Assembly: GCF_017654505.1 (NCBI RefSeq)
Contig: NC_054535.1
Location: forward strand, 49,250,848 to 49,314,847
Direction: 5' to 3'
DNA: 64,000 bases
Origin: Polyodon spathula
Taxonomy: Eukaryota > Chordata > Actinopteri > Acipenseriformes > Polyodontidae
The number at the start of each line of letters is the position of its first letter. Position 1 is the stretch's first letter. Positions 1-11,438 of this stretch are shown piece by piece. The translations under genes were made by a program, and so were the position numbers. The notes beneath the pieces were generated by a model. That model had not been told where the DNA came from and made no database searches. It was given only the letters and a program-made list of their open reading frames with translations.

Positions 1-480
1 GAGGGGAAACCTGCTTCAGTCTGCAAAAGACCTAAGACTGGGATGGACATTCAACTTTCAGCAGGACAATGACCCCAAGCACACAGCCAAAACGACACTG
101 GAGTGGCTTAAAAACAAGAAAGTGAATGTCCTAGAGTGGCTCAGTCAAAGCCCGGACTTGAATCCGATTGAGAATCTGTGGCAAGTCTTGAAGATTGCTG
201 TCCACCAACGATCCCCGCCCAACTTGACAGAGCTTGAACAATTTTGCCAAGAAGAATGGGCAAATATTGCACGATCCAGTTGTGCAAAACTTGTAGAGAC
301 TTATCCCAAAAGACTCACAGCTGTAATTGCTGCCAAAGGTGGTTACAAAGTATTGACTTGGGGGGGGGGGGGAGATACTTATCTAACCAAGACATTTCAG
401 GTTTTTTTTTTATTTTTCATTAATTGTTGTTTCACAATAAAACTTCTCTTGCCTCTTCAAAGTGTTGAGTAGGTTGTGTA
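1..480 (+). mobile_element. Tc1/mariner element, 3' part (truncated by window start)
   Basis: This is the C-terminal third of a Tc1-family DDE transposase followed by the element's 3' untranslated part. Between about 60 and 350 the frame reads the family motifs [11 protein letters not shown] and [13 protein letters not shown] (the third catalytic acid lies in PIENLW), then a typical VIAAKGG end. A G-tract at 361-371 replaces the usual stop region and keeps the frame open for a further 40 residues of nonsense. It is close in sequence to the copies at 26.8 kb and 46.4 kb. The 5' half lies outside the window, so whether the copy was intact cannot be judged. Confidence 0.85.
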
Positions 481-1130
481 AATCAAAGGGAAAGAAAATC
501 CCATTTAAATGAAATCGGCGTATAGCCAATCAACAACGGAAAACAATAGAAAAAAAAACTACTACAAAAATATAACATAAACAACATCTTTCCCAGTGCA
601 GATGGGCAATATCCCTAATTCCTAATTTCTATGTATCATTGATTCATTCTGAATACTTTAAACCCATCCCAACTACTGAGTGGCAGCACATTCCTACATT
701 TCTATTGGAGACTCAGCTTGCGAGATTTAAAACAAGATTACAATTAGGAATGGAGGCTTGTTGGCGGGATTTAAAGTTGTGGCACACGCACACCTAAATT
801 AAAATTTTGCACAATTTTTCGTCGCATATGCAACCAAATTAGTCGCACTGTAGAGCCCTGTTAGTATGTTGTTTTATTTCCGATTTAGTTCCTGAGAAGA
901 ATAGTCACTGCAGCAATTATTGATATTGAGGTGTACTTGCCACTCGCTGTGTTATTGTTTTCTCTAAAACATTGATATCCTGTCAGTTAAGAAAAGGCTT
1001 AATGCAAAAGCTTGTTTTAACATTGTCTTTATTATGCTGACCAGCGACCAGCGCTTACAATTGTATTGTCATACATTCTACATTTTCTTTAAATTCTTAA
1101 ATTAATAAATCAAAACCTGAGTAGTAAAAA
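481..1130. other. AT-rich interval without a recognised gene
   Basis: No convincing open frame, splice pattern or known repeat end was seen between the Tc1 tail and the GC-rich minisatellite. It may be degenerate repeat sequence. Confidence 0.4.
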
Positions 1131-1199
1131 GCGGCTACGAAGGGGGCATGCACCGTCGCAGCCACTGCCACAGTGGCCAACACCTGGACACCAGCTTGT

Positions 1200-1500
1200 C
1201 CTGACTCCCTGTCTCGCTTTGCCCAAGGATGCCTGCCTCGCTTTGCCCAAGGATGCCTGCCACGCTTCGCCCAAGGATGCCTGCCTGGTATTGCCTGAGG
1301 TTGTGAGGTTCCTGGGGTTGCTGGCCGCTCCGCATCATCCGGGGATGCCTGTCGCTCTGCATCGCCTGGGGTTGCCTGTCACTCCGCAACGCCTGGAGTT
1401 GCCTGTTGCTCCGCATCGCCTGGGGTTGCCAGCCGCTCAGCGTTGTCTGGGATCACTGGAACTGCATCGCCTTGGGCTGCCTGTTGCTCCGCATCGCAGC
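1200..1500. repeat. GC-rich 24-bp and 27-bp minisatellite in coding phase
   Basis: Three units of about 24 bp (core gctttgcccaaggatgcctg) at 1211-1285 are followed by at least five units of about 27 bp (core gcatcgcctggggttgcctg) at roughly 1333-1490. Both unit lengths are multiples of three, so the plus strand reads repeated octapeptides (LPKDACLA type) and then nonapeptides (GLPVAPHRL type). The reverse strand is also open (SGILGQ-type repeats). It lies directly 5' of an LTR and a purine-rich run, so it may be the 3' coding end of a retroelement. No domain was recognised. Confidence 0.6.
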
Positions 1501-1584
1501 AAGAACTACTGTGGCCAGAAACCCACCATGGGGAGCTGCCGGCCACGAAGAAGGTGGAGGAGGTCTGGAGACCACCTTTGTGTA

Positions 1585-2230
1585 TGTGACAAAGTGTCCG
1601 CCCCTGTGTGTATTTTCTGTATATGTGGCGTGTGGTGTGTTAGATGTTGGTGTATAGGCATTGGTACACAGGATATAAACGGGTCTGTGTTTCACATTAA
1701 AAATGTATAATTGTATTTAGGCACGGGATTGTACATCACTTCACGTGCATTTAAAGTATTTAATATGTGAGCACAAGGTTGCACATAATTAATTCACGTG
1801 CTGGGATTCAAGTGAATAATTAATTGGTAATTGAATCCCAGCACAACAGTATATATAGATGCACGTTTTACTCACTCAGGGTTGTTGGGTGTTCGGTGAG
1901 TAGGGAACGGGAGAGAGAGGAGGAGAAATAAAGTTGGAGTTTGAAATCAATTGCTATTGCGTGCTGGTGGGACCAGCACGATACTTGTTTATTTAAAACT
2001 CACCGTGTTTGTTAGTGTGTCTATCTGCTCACCATTTGTTAAGGGTTAGTCCATTTTTGTTTGTATATTTGTTTTGGTGTAAAGTGCTGTGTCCTGTCTT
2101 CTGTTTGTTTAAACCTTTTATTTACAATAAACCAGTGCAAGCAAGCGTCCTCATCATTTCACCTCATCTGTCCTGTCTCTGTGTATTCATTTCCTTGTTC
2201 TGACGTCACCACTCGGCCGTCTTTGTGACA
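1585..2230 (+). mobile_element. LTR of an LTR retroelement (left arm of an inverted pair)
   Basis: The unit begins TGTGACAAAG and ends CTTTGTGACA, the usual TG...CA boundaries with short inverted ends. Inside are a TATA-like run (tatatata near 1850) and AATAAA signals near 1926 and 2126, as expected for U3-R-U5. A purine-rich run (about 1545-1570) lies just upstream and could be a polypurine tract. The whole unit recurs in reverse orientation at 2234-2840. Confidence 0.65.
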
Positions 2231-2233
2231 GGG

Positions 2234-2840
2234 TGTCACAAAGACGGCCGGAGTGGGGGACATCAGACCAGAAACAGGAAAATAAACAAAGAGAGAGGTG
2301 GAGTTTGGTGGAGCTGAGCGAATGGCTTTGCTTAGCATTTAAAGAGTGAACAGAAAGACAGAAAATAAACGGTTGTATTAAACAAAAAACACAGGACACG
2401 GCACTGGTATCCAAAATAAACAGACAAACAAAACGGACTATACAGACAAAACACGGTGAGCTTCTTTTTAATGATTATTACTATTATTCTCTTTACCTCC
2501 GTCTCCAATCCCGTTCTCCACTCACCGAACACACAACCCTGAGTGGGTGAAAACATGCTGCTTTTAGGCAGCTGTACCGAGACTTGACTGCTAATCAATC
2601 ATTCAGTTGGAGTCTCGGTACAACTGCACGTGAATTAATAAAGTGCAATTCCCCGTGCTCACATACTACATTTTACTTGCACGTGATGTGCTGTGCAATC
2701 CTCGTGCCTAAATACAAATATACATTTTAAACACTCGTGTTACACAGACCTGTTTATATCCTGTGTACCGATGACTATACACCAACATTAAAACACAACA
2801 CATAACACAAAATATACACAGGGGCGGGCACTTTGCCACA
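2234..2840 (-). mobile_element. LTR of the same family, reverse orientation
   Basis: Read on the minus strand, this begins TGTGGCAAAG (2840) and ends CTTTGTGACA (2234). It matches 1585-2230 over nearly its whole length with scattered substitutions and small indels. Only three bases (ggg) separate the two copies, so their 3' ends meet tail to tail. No internal retroelement sequence follows it. Confidence 0.65.
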
Positions 2841-2959
2841 CAGGGTTATAATGGTCTGTCAGTCTTCCTTTATTGATTGCTTTTTTCTCGCCATTATGTG
2901 AGCAATATACTACTTCCTGCAGTACAATACTGTCCAAATAATGCTTAAGAGCGTGTAGT

Positions 2960-3312
2960 AACACAGTCTGTTCCAACACTGCTTTTATACAGACAGAGGG
3001 TTTGTAAGTAATCAACAAAAGTTGGGACACCTGTAGGAATTGTTAGCATCAACTTTCAAGGCCTAATTTACTTCCATTGCTGCAGAAAAGCTGTAAGTTG
3101 TTACTTGTTCCCTGAAAAGGGCCTTTTTTTATAACTCTGAAATGTACATTATTTTTCAGTTTTTGGTAACCTGAACTTTTTTTTTAACCTCTGGCAGTTT
3201 ACCGCTTACCTTTGTACCATTTCAGGTTATTCAGTGGGCTTAAACTGCTTAAATTTAAATAAAAACTGGAAAAATGGGGGTGTTCTAAAACTTTTGACCG
3301 GTAGTGTATATA
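2960..3312. mobile_element. Fragment of a Tc1-type non-autonomous element
   Basis: The right end (about 3255-3312) is a Tc1-type terminus: aaactggaaaaatgggggtg, then ttctaaaacttttgaccggt, ending at a TA. The interior is a non-coding fill. The matching left terminus was not found, so this is a partial element. Confidence 0.5.
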
Positions 3313-3419
3313 TATGTTGTGCTGCGGGGTTGGAGAGAGCTGGAGTAAGCCAGGGAGTAAGACTACCGAGATGGACAGAAAATTGGTGTCAGGACTGGAG
3401 GTCGTACAGAGAGGGGAAA

Positions 3420-3838
3420 TACAGACGAAATAAAGGCAATGCTGGTGCAGTTGCTACACAGTCAAAATGACTTAAAATCCGACATACAGAACAGCACTAA
3501 GGAGGTCCAGCAGATTTGCCGAAAAAGTCGAAATTGCAAAAACTGCAAGCCAGCTCCGCAACGAAATGGAAGAGGGTCACAGAAAAATCGGGGAGAAATT
3601 GGAAGGCTTCGAGTACAAATTACAAGTGGATCGTAATGCCGCCGTTGGTGAACAGAACCTGCTGAAGGAGAGGAAAGAGCAAATAGAAAGACTGCCGACT
3701 ACAGCGCGCTCCAACCCCGCTGCACAACAGAGTCCGCGGACCTCGCTTCCTGCTGGTGCTTCAGGATCTGCACAACAGAAAGTTAAACCAAGCAAGTTTA
3801 ACGGGAAAATGGACTGTGCAGCATACTCGGGACCCTGA
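3420..3838 (+). pseudogene. Gypsy-type gag remnant
   Basis: The frame at 3566-3838 encodes a charged, probably coiled-coil stretch (KIGEKLEGFEYKLQVD) followed by VKPSKFNGK, the motif that usually opens the conserved part of Ty3/Gypsy gag proteins. The upstream part is in another frame. Coding breaks off at about 3838 with a stop and the next coding sequence is integrase, so protease, reverse transcriptase and RNase H are missing. Confidence 0.5.
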
Positions 3839-3883
3839 CTCACAGCACCTGAGCCGGTAGCCACTTTGGGGTAGAAAAAATCC

Positions 3884-4661
3884 ATGGGGAAGGTAAGGGA
3901 ATGCTTCTATTGGGTAAAGTGTTGGCAGGACTGTGAGAGGTGGTGTAGGAAATGTACAGACTGCGCAGCGAGGAAGGGTCCACGGATGTGGGGCCATGCT
4001 CCAATGCAGCAGTATGTAGTGGGGGACCGGCTCCAGCGTGTGGCGGTTGACATCGCTGGCCCATTTCCAAGGTCTGAGTCTGGCAATCAGTATCTGCTGG
4101 TTGCTATGGACTACCCAACTAAATGGCTGGAAGCCTTCTCCATTCCTACCCAGGATGCCAACACAGTGGCCCAGACACTGGTCTCTCAGATGTTTACTCG
4201 ATTTGGCATGCCCGGTGAACTGCATTCAGACCTGGGTTGCAATTTTGAATCAGAGATTTTGTCCAAGGTGTGTCAGCTGATGGGTGTGCGGAAGACAAGC
4301 ACCATGCCACTGAGGCCTCAGTCTGATGGCATGGTGGAGAGGTATATAAGTACTCTGAAAAACCAGTTAGTCCTTTTTGTAGAGCAGAACCAGCGGGATT
4401 AGGATACTCACATCCCCTTACTGTTGTTCGCATATAGAACGGCTAAATATGAAATGTACACCTGCACTACTGATGTTTGGAGAGGAGCTCTGTTCACTTG
4501 TGAGGCTGGTTTATGGAACCCCTGACACCTCTCTTAGCTTTGAGGATCCCTTGGACTATGCTGATTGTCTGCAGCAGTCTCTTGAGCGGGTTCACCGGTT
4601 TGTAAGGGAAAACTTAAAATCAGCTGCTGACCAGGTAAAGCGGCGTTATGATGTAAGATGA
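3884..4661 (+). pseudogene. Ty3/Gypsy integrase remnant
   Basis: A frame at 3884-4402 carries a degenerate zinc-binding region (cysteines of CRKCTDC) and the retroviral-type integrase core. The first catalytic Asp is in VAVDIAGPFP, the second in SDLGCNFESEI and the Glu in RPQSDGMVERY. The usual Trp after QNQRD is a stop (tag at 4400-4402). After it DTHIPLLLFAYRTA continues in the same frame, and then a shift is needed to read TPALLMFGEEL at 4455-4490. It is therefore inactive. The best fit is a Gypsy-clade LTR retrotransposon, and 4680-4880 keeps a degenerate C-terminal tail. Confidence 0.75.
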
Positions 4662-5197
4662 TATGAGCTGTGGATGATACTTATGAAGTGGGAGACAAAG
4701 TGTGGTTTTATAACCCGGCAGGTACAAGGGTAGGTCACCTAAATTGCAAAAAGATTGGGAAGGGCCATATACAGTGTGTAAGAAAGTAAATGAGGTGGTG
4801 TATGGCATTAGGAAAGATAACAGGTCCAAGCCTAAAATTTTTCATCAGGACCGCCTCTGGAGGTACAATGGGGAGTGGCCCTGTAGGTTAAAATAAACAA
4901 ATAAATCCATACAAAGGGTAGCAATGTGGTGTGAATGCAATTGGTGTCATCGGGATGATTGACCCTTAAGGAGGGGGTATTGTTATACTAGTGGGGTCTA
5001 GTGTATGTGACTATCCCAATCCCGTTGGTTCTGCTCTACAAACAGGGCTAACTGGTTTTTCAGAGTGCGTATATACCTCTCCACCATACTGTCAGGCAGG
5101 ATCCGATATGAAGACTGCAGAATCTGTAAAGCGTCAAAAGGAGATGACAGTAGAAGCATGACAGAGACTGCGATGGTTCACTCTTTAGAGGGGGCAG

Positions 5198-5579
5198 TGT
5201 AACGACCTTGGGATCTCCGTGACTGACAGGTGGCGGAAGTGCTGACTGGAAGGGACGCGAGCACTATGAGGAGGTATCTACTAAACGAATTCTCGGAAGC
5301 AAGAGGGGGCGGGATCCTATATAAAGTCTGCAGGCTCTGTAAAGTGTAAAAGGAGACAACAGGTGAACTTACCAGTAAAGAGAGGCCAATAATAAGAGAA
5401 AGAACCAAATAACAACATTAGCTGCTGCACAGTCCCCTTATTCACGGCTGCATGACCCCACTGGAGCCTCCACTGAGGGAAGCGAGAGAGAGAGGGGGAG
5501 AAGACGGACAGTCAGACAAGGATAAGGGTGACTGAGAGAGAGAAGGTAGACCGGACTGCTTTCTGAGAGAAGGACTGAC

Positions 5580-5610
<31 letters not shown>

Positions 5611-5690
5611 GTGTGTGTGTGTGTGTTGTGATCCTTCCCCCATCCTTCTGTTTACTCTGTGCTCTTCCCAACTCTATTTATTCACAATTA
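5198..5690 (+). mobile_element. Probable 3' LTR of the Gypsy element
   Basis: A polypurine-like tract (agagggggcag) at about 5187-5197 is followed at once by TGTAACGACC, the expected start of an LTR. A TATA box (ctatataaag) lies at about 5318. The 3' part contains a (CTGT)n/(GT)n run and the far boundary is unclear. A second tract (aaggagggggtattg) near 4970 suggests a second LTR start at about 4980, so two related insertions may be superposed. Confidence 0.5.
5573..5626. repeat. (CTGT)n then (GT)n microsatellite
   Basis: About nine tetranucleotide units are followed by about eight GT units. This is a compound microsatellite inside the LTR-like sequence. Confidence 0.9.
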
Positions 5691-5699
5691 ATTAGGGCT

Positions 5700-7355
5700 G
5701 TTATTCCCTTTTCCCCAGTGATTAATAATAATTATATAATATAAAAATCACCTGTGGAAAAATAATTGTACATTCATTTTTTTTTTTTTAAATCTACCAG
5801 CTTTGGTTCCACTGACATGCATGCAAACTGTGTAACCGAAGGAAAAAATAAATAAAAAATGCTACAAATCAAAAGAGGAAAATGTGCTATTTGCACTCAC
5901 ACAAAAGTTTATTATAACTGACAGTATACACCTTTTAGCCAGAAGAATCAGTCCATAAAAAAAAAGATTTAAAAAAATTTGCACTTCAGAGGGACCGCTT
6001 CAAACTTACCCATGATCCTCCAGCTTTCATAATCTTAACCGTTTATGATAGAAATGTAATAATATATTTTTTTTTCAAACGATAATACTATAATAACCTA
6101 ACGTTACGATGAATAATCTAATATCCAGCTTGACACTTTAACAGTTTCCTTCTGCATAAACGGACATACATAATTGTGTGGTATTTGTATAATATATTCC
6201 TAAACATGCTCTATTGCATTTTGTCGAACTAATTCTTAAGAAAATAAGCCAAATTGCATTATGTACATTGTATTTCAAAGATTACAAACTACACCAATGT
6301 CTATCATTCAAACGGAAGGAAAATATATGACTTACTTTTACAGTATCTCTCACCACGGCTGCAATATTTGCACTATTGTTGGGGGTATTTAAAAAGACAG
6401 AAGGTTTGTGTTTTATTTTTTTACAGGCATTCTCACGTCCTGTTAACTGGGCTACTAACTGAGAACGTTTATCTCAGTAACTCTGCCTTAGGGGGAAAGT
6501 CCGCGGACCCGTGGCGTGGCAGTGTGTGCCATGTTTAGTTGCATTTGATCCTATTTTCGTGCTTGCATCAACAGCTAAGAAGTCCTTGGGACTGAGCAGG
6601 TGAGAGCAAATAGGATCCTGTCAATGTAACGCAGTAACACAGGTGATGTATAGTTATACCAAATAAATGCATCAACAGAACGGGGCTCACTCCCAGAATG
6701 TTGCTTTTGAGAAAATGCTACTAACATGCTTAGTTGTGTGGTGATGCATTTAGGGTATGTTGAGTTCCTTTTCAGAACTGAAATGTGTTTACAGTATGAA
6801 GTATTTTGACACTGCTATCTTATGGAAGTAATTTGCAGACAACTCCTGTATTATTTGAATCAAAAGTATTACAGCGCTATATTGCAGTACTTTTCTAAGG
6901 GTTAATATTTACAAACAAACATCTGGTATTCAGACTTTAAATGTCGGTATTTCACTTGCACGGTGAAATATGTGATTTTTTTGTTAAAATATAGAGGTTT
7001 GTTTACAGAGTTCTAGCAATGTGCAGTAGTGGATGAATTTCCCATTTATGACTAAGAACATTAATTTTGCTTGCGCGGTGCTTCCAACTTTTGTGTCAGC
7101 TTCTCCTTTCTATTATATTACTTGTCTGTAGTCATACTTGTGGACGATTTAATTCATAGAACGTCTAAATTTATAAATTGCATTACCTATTCGATAGTTG
7201 TTAAAGTACGCCACTGCTCCTAATATATTTTACGAACACAAGTAGGCGTTTACTTTCCCTTTAAGAGAGTGGCATCTGTGAACTTTAACCCGAAAGAGTA
7301 CAGCCCAACCCCCTGTCGGAGAAGCTGCGGGAAAATGCAAAAACGCGGTGCATTG
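5700..7355. other. AT-rich flank upstream of ING2, no gene seen
   Basis: There is no supported coding region. The sequence is AT-rich with short homopolymers. A CpG-containing 10-bp palindrome (gtccgcggac) lies at about 6500. Sequence after about 7260 becomes promoter-like, with short GC-rich blocks and few repeats. Confidence 0.4.
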
Positions 7356-7365
7356 CCTTATAAGG
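7356..7365 (+). promoter_or_regulatory. Perfect CArG box upstream of ING2
   Basis: CCTTATAAGG is an exact match to CC(A/T)6GG, the serum response factor site, and is its own reverse complement. It lies 176 bp before the ING2 start codon among short GC-rich blocks. Function is inferred from position only. The same bases could serve as a TATA-like element. Confidence 0.5.
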
Positions 7366-7540
7366 CATTTCCCAGAGCATGCGTAGAAAAGAGAGTGTTG
7401 TTTGAAGTGAATTGCAGTTAGTCAAGCAGATTGGGCTGCATAGAAGCAATAGTACAGTATCCTTTTTAGATGCGTTTTTGTGAAGTTATTTGCTCCTTAT
7501 TTTCTATATTTGTTTTTTTGTTTGATGCATAACTATAAAC

Positions 7541-7679
7541 ATGTTAGGGCATTATCCAAACGTAGAAAAGAGCCAGCTGGTCAGTTATGTGGAAGATTAT
7601 CTCGAATGTGTGGAGTCTCTCCCTTTGGACATACAGAGGAATGTGTCTTTGCTACGAGAGATCGATACAAAGTATCAAG
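7541..7679 (+). CDS. ing2: ING2, exon 1 (coding part)
   Basis: Exon 1 encodes the first 46 residues, beginning MLGHYPNVEKSQLVSYVEDY, with YLECVESLPLDIQRN after it. This is the leucine-zipper-like start of the ING N-terminal dimerisation region. The ATG at 7541 is chosen because ING2 proteins also begin MLG and the frame matches from there. The exon ends in AAG TAT CAA G before a consensus donor (GTAAGT at 7680). It leaves one base of a Glu codon, completed by AA at the start of exon 2. Confidence 0.9.
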
Positions 7680-10600
7680 GTAAGTGCCAGTTTTAATAAA
7701 TAGATGATGTTTGCATCGACTGGTTTGCTTTATTTAAATTTTTAGTATTCTGTGCTTTGTTTTCTTTTTGTAATGCGGTGCAGACTACACTAGTACCGAT
7801 CTGTAGTCTGGATACTTAGAAAGGGACATTGTGTTTTTTTTTGGTTTTGTTTTTTTTTCTTCTGTGACGAATTGCAATGTAAACCCTTGTGTAAACTCCT
7901 TTGAGAAGCAATAGTGTAGCTTTTGAAAACGCGACTCTTCTGCGATTTGAAAAGGAGGTGTTTTCCAAAGTGGAAGAGCGATCAGCCATTTTGGCAAGTG
8001 GGGGGAAAATAAAACAATACAGAATAATACAAACTACAGCGTTGAAATACTTATAAATTGGCTCGATTGACGTGTTTGTTTAAATCGAAACGTTATACGC
8101 GTAAATGAGTAATTTATGTATTCTTTGTTTTGATTACTACTAGATGTGTGTGGGAATGCGGTGTGCTTGAAGTATATATTACTAGGATCCTGGGGAGACT
8201 GCTGAGTCTGCTTCAGGAATCCAGCCTTAGGAAGCAAAACGTAGCCTACCCGTTAGCAATTCAGTCGTTAAACAAAACAATCCTGGAGAAATTAAGTGAA
8301 CCGGACAGCAGTAAAGATATTTACTGTTACTGTTTGGCTGCTTGTCTCGGGGTCATTCTGGTTTTTAAGTGCTACGAGAAAGTTGTTGTTTTTTTTGGTC
8401 CTTGGATTTAACGATCTCGTTAGGTTTCGAATTTAATTTCATAAGACACAAGGACAGCCTGTTTTTTTACAATCTTTTTTTTGTGTGCTTTTAAACATAT
8501 TTGAATTAATTTGCTTACAAAGCAAAAGAAAATCTGTCGTCACTTCCTGGATGTTAACAAAACCTGAATCAAGGATAATAAAGTATCTGACAAAGTGGGC
8601 GGGGCTTAGATTGGAGCCCACCGTGCTCAATGTAAGTCTGTTGCGGACAGAAACACGTTGAATGGGCGTTTCGTGTTTGATTTATATTATTAAACCAGAT
8701 TTAAGTTTCGCATCTGCTTTTACAACGCAGGCTTTGCATACGTGTAAGAAAGTTGAGGGTTTCATAAACTCTGTTACTGTTTGAAGTGGTTGGATGCTGA
8801 AACATTGTGGTCATTACTTTTACAATAACATGGCTGCCCCTAACATTTATTTAGTTGAATGTGTTGCATCCGACCTGGCACTTAAGCTTGAAACAAAAAT
8901 GAAGGCACACCTTGCATTACGAACACGAGTATGTTTATTTTCTACTGGGCGAAACAATCAACAGAACGCTTCCCTTAACGCAGCACATTTACAAATGTGG
9001 TAGGCAGCAGTACAAACACAACTAAAGCAAGGCATAAACCACACAGTTTTACACTGGTAAGTTAGTTGTGTCAAGCCCTAGAAATAATCATACATTTAAA
9101 AATATTTAGGAGTAAAAAAATATAAATGAAACGGACATGTTTTGTGGTTTAGTTGTTGTAGATTAATATTGAGTTTGAAAAGAGATTGTCCGTATAGCGA
9201 ATATGGTCAAGTGTAATAATTGGCGCGTAAATCGTTATTACTGCCCTCGCGAAAATAAATACTCATATCAATTTATAGTAGCCCATGGTTGAAAATCATT
9301 GGTTACATTTTGTGCATTTCTTAAGATCGTTATTATATACACGCACAGCGTACACATTCAGCATTGCTCGGCAGGATAGTCTGAATGCTTTGGATTGTGA
9401 AATATTTATTATTGTTGTTATTGGAGGCGCTGTACTCCAGACACTTGTACAAATTGATCACTACAAGTAACACCATGCACAAAGTTAACGTTGAAGTTCG
9501 GACTTTTAAATGTTTGATCTGTTACTTCATTTGAGGAATTTGTGTGGATTCAGTGGATACGTTTTCATGGATTTTTATTATTATTCGCAAACTGTGGATA
9601 CCCAAAGGTAAGTGCCACTTTACCTTTCTGCTGTGCATTACTTTAGTATTATATATTAATAATGTTGTGTTATGTTTTACAAAGCCTGTACTAATTATTC
9701 GATTTTGTGTTATACTGCAGTTAGTATTTTTTAAATAAGTTCTTTTTTTCTTCAATTGCTGTGCAGCTTTTAATCTTAATATTTATGACATTTTTTGTTA
9801 CAACATAATTTTAGTGTCTTTTCTGGATGAATAGTGTGTAAGTTAAGTTTGTTAATAGCGAAGTAAGTTGATAAAAAAAACCAAACAAACAAACACGTTA
9901 AAAGCAAGTCCAATTAGTATTTTCTTGTTTATTCCCATAGACATTATTTATCAAACAGATGCAAATTAAAATTATCGCCTCACACATAAAAATCAGATAA
10001 ACATAAAACTTGAACATAAAAAATTGCATAATACATAACGTTGAATGTTTTATTTATTTTATTTTATTATATATTTCCGTGTGCTCCCATTGACTTCTAC
10101 ACACAAATGGGCTCCAGTAATGGCGCATGTGATTTTAAACGCATAGAATTATGGTTAAACTTGCTCGGAATTATGGGAGTCTGTCTGATCCTTTTTATTA
10201 TCTTTGCCTTGAATACGGAAGTGGATGTGAGCGGAGCACACTGGTGTCTGTAGAAATCGCACATTCTGTTCATTGACTAACTACAATAACAATGCATATA
10301 AAACAGTTTGCTTTTCTGTTGTATGTTTAGAAAAAAAATATTGATCACATTGAAACGACACGTTTTGTTACAAGCCACTATTTTTATTTCTGTTCTCAAT
10401 TTACAGTAAGAGGCAATTAAGTGCGTATTTTAAATACAAACTCCAGAACATCTCTCTGTAATCCGTTCATGACACTAACCCTATCTCTAGTCTGACGTTA
10501 ATGCCATTTACACCAGTGTTTTTTTTTTTTTTAACTGATGCGAACTATAATTTAACCAGTTGCTTCCCCTGCTCTTACTGTTTCTATAAGACATTTATAG

Positions 10601-10752
10601 CAAGAGAATGCGTGAATTTCTTGGAGTAATAGTAAAGTACCAGGTAAGGTGTTGGGACCTTAATAGTCTTACAAAATTACAGTGCAGGTAATAAGCTGTA
10701 AAATTGTACATCACTTTGAAACTATGTTGTACTTTTTTTTTTTTTTTGGCAG
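7680..10752 (+). other. ING2 intron 1
   Basis: An intron of about 3.1 kb, from GTAAGT to a T-rich tract and GGCAG at 10748-10752. It is AT-rich. No exon, RNA gene or recognised transposon was seen inside it. Confidence 0.85.
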
Positions 10753-11438
10753 AAGTTTTGAAAGAAGTTGATGATGTCTACGAGAAGTATAAAAAAGAGA
10801 CTGACCTGAGTCAGAGGAAGAGGCTGCAGAATCATCTCCAGCGAGCACTGATCAGCAGCCAGGAGCTGGGAGATGAGAAGCTCCATGTGGTTACTCAGGT
10901 GATGGAACTGGTGGAGAACCGGGCTAGGCAGATGGAGGCCCATTCGCAGTGTTTCCAGGAGCCACAAGAGGTCGAAAAGCCTGTGGAGAAAGTGAAACCA
11001 GAGGCTGTCCTGCCAGAGAGGCCTTCAACCAGACGTATCCGCCGGCAACGCAACAGTGAAAGCCGCGAATCGTGCCACATCGCCAACGGGGTGGCAGTGC
11101 AGGAGGAGGCCAGTGAGGAGCAGACTCCCAAGGAGAAGAGATCAAAATCGGCCAAGAAGAAAAAACGGTCTAAAGCCAAGCAAGAGCGAGAGGTCTCTCC
11201 GGTCGAGTTTGCCATCGACCCCAACGAGCCCACTTACTGCCTGTGCAACCAAGTGTCTTATGGTGAAATGATAGGGTGTGACAATGAACAGTGCCCCATC
11301 GAGTGGTTTCATTTCTCATGTGTTGGACTCACCTATAAGCCAAAGGGAAAGTGGTACTGTCCCAAATGCAGAGGGGATAGTGAAAAGACAATGGACAAAA
11401 GCATTGAGAAAACTAAAAAAGACAGAAGATCGAGGTAG
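10753..11438 (+). CDS. ing2: ING2, exon 2 with PHD finger, and stop
   Basis: ING2 is a nuclear chromatin reader whose PHD finger binds histone H3 trimethylated on Lys4 and which works in Sin3-HDAC complexes and the p53 response (family knowledge). With exon 1 the product is 274 residues, against about 280 in human. The exon completes the helical dimerisation region ([16 protein letters not shown], then SQELGDEK), followed by a basic linker with nuclear-localisation clusters ([12 protein letters not shown]). At about 207-253 is the PHD finger, with Cys4-His-Cys3 ligands in YCLCNQ, GCDNEQC, WFHFSC and WYCPKC. The tail [10 protein letters not shown] is the phosphoinositide-binding polybasic region. 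That tail and the MLG start favour ING2 over ING1. No disabling change was seen. Confidence 0.95.

Noticed and set aside
10704..10752. Methionine-initiated extension of the ING2 exon 2 frame
   Set aside because: It crosses the T-rich tract and GGCAG acceptor. The exon 1 junction gives a much better match to ING2.
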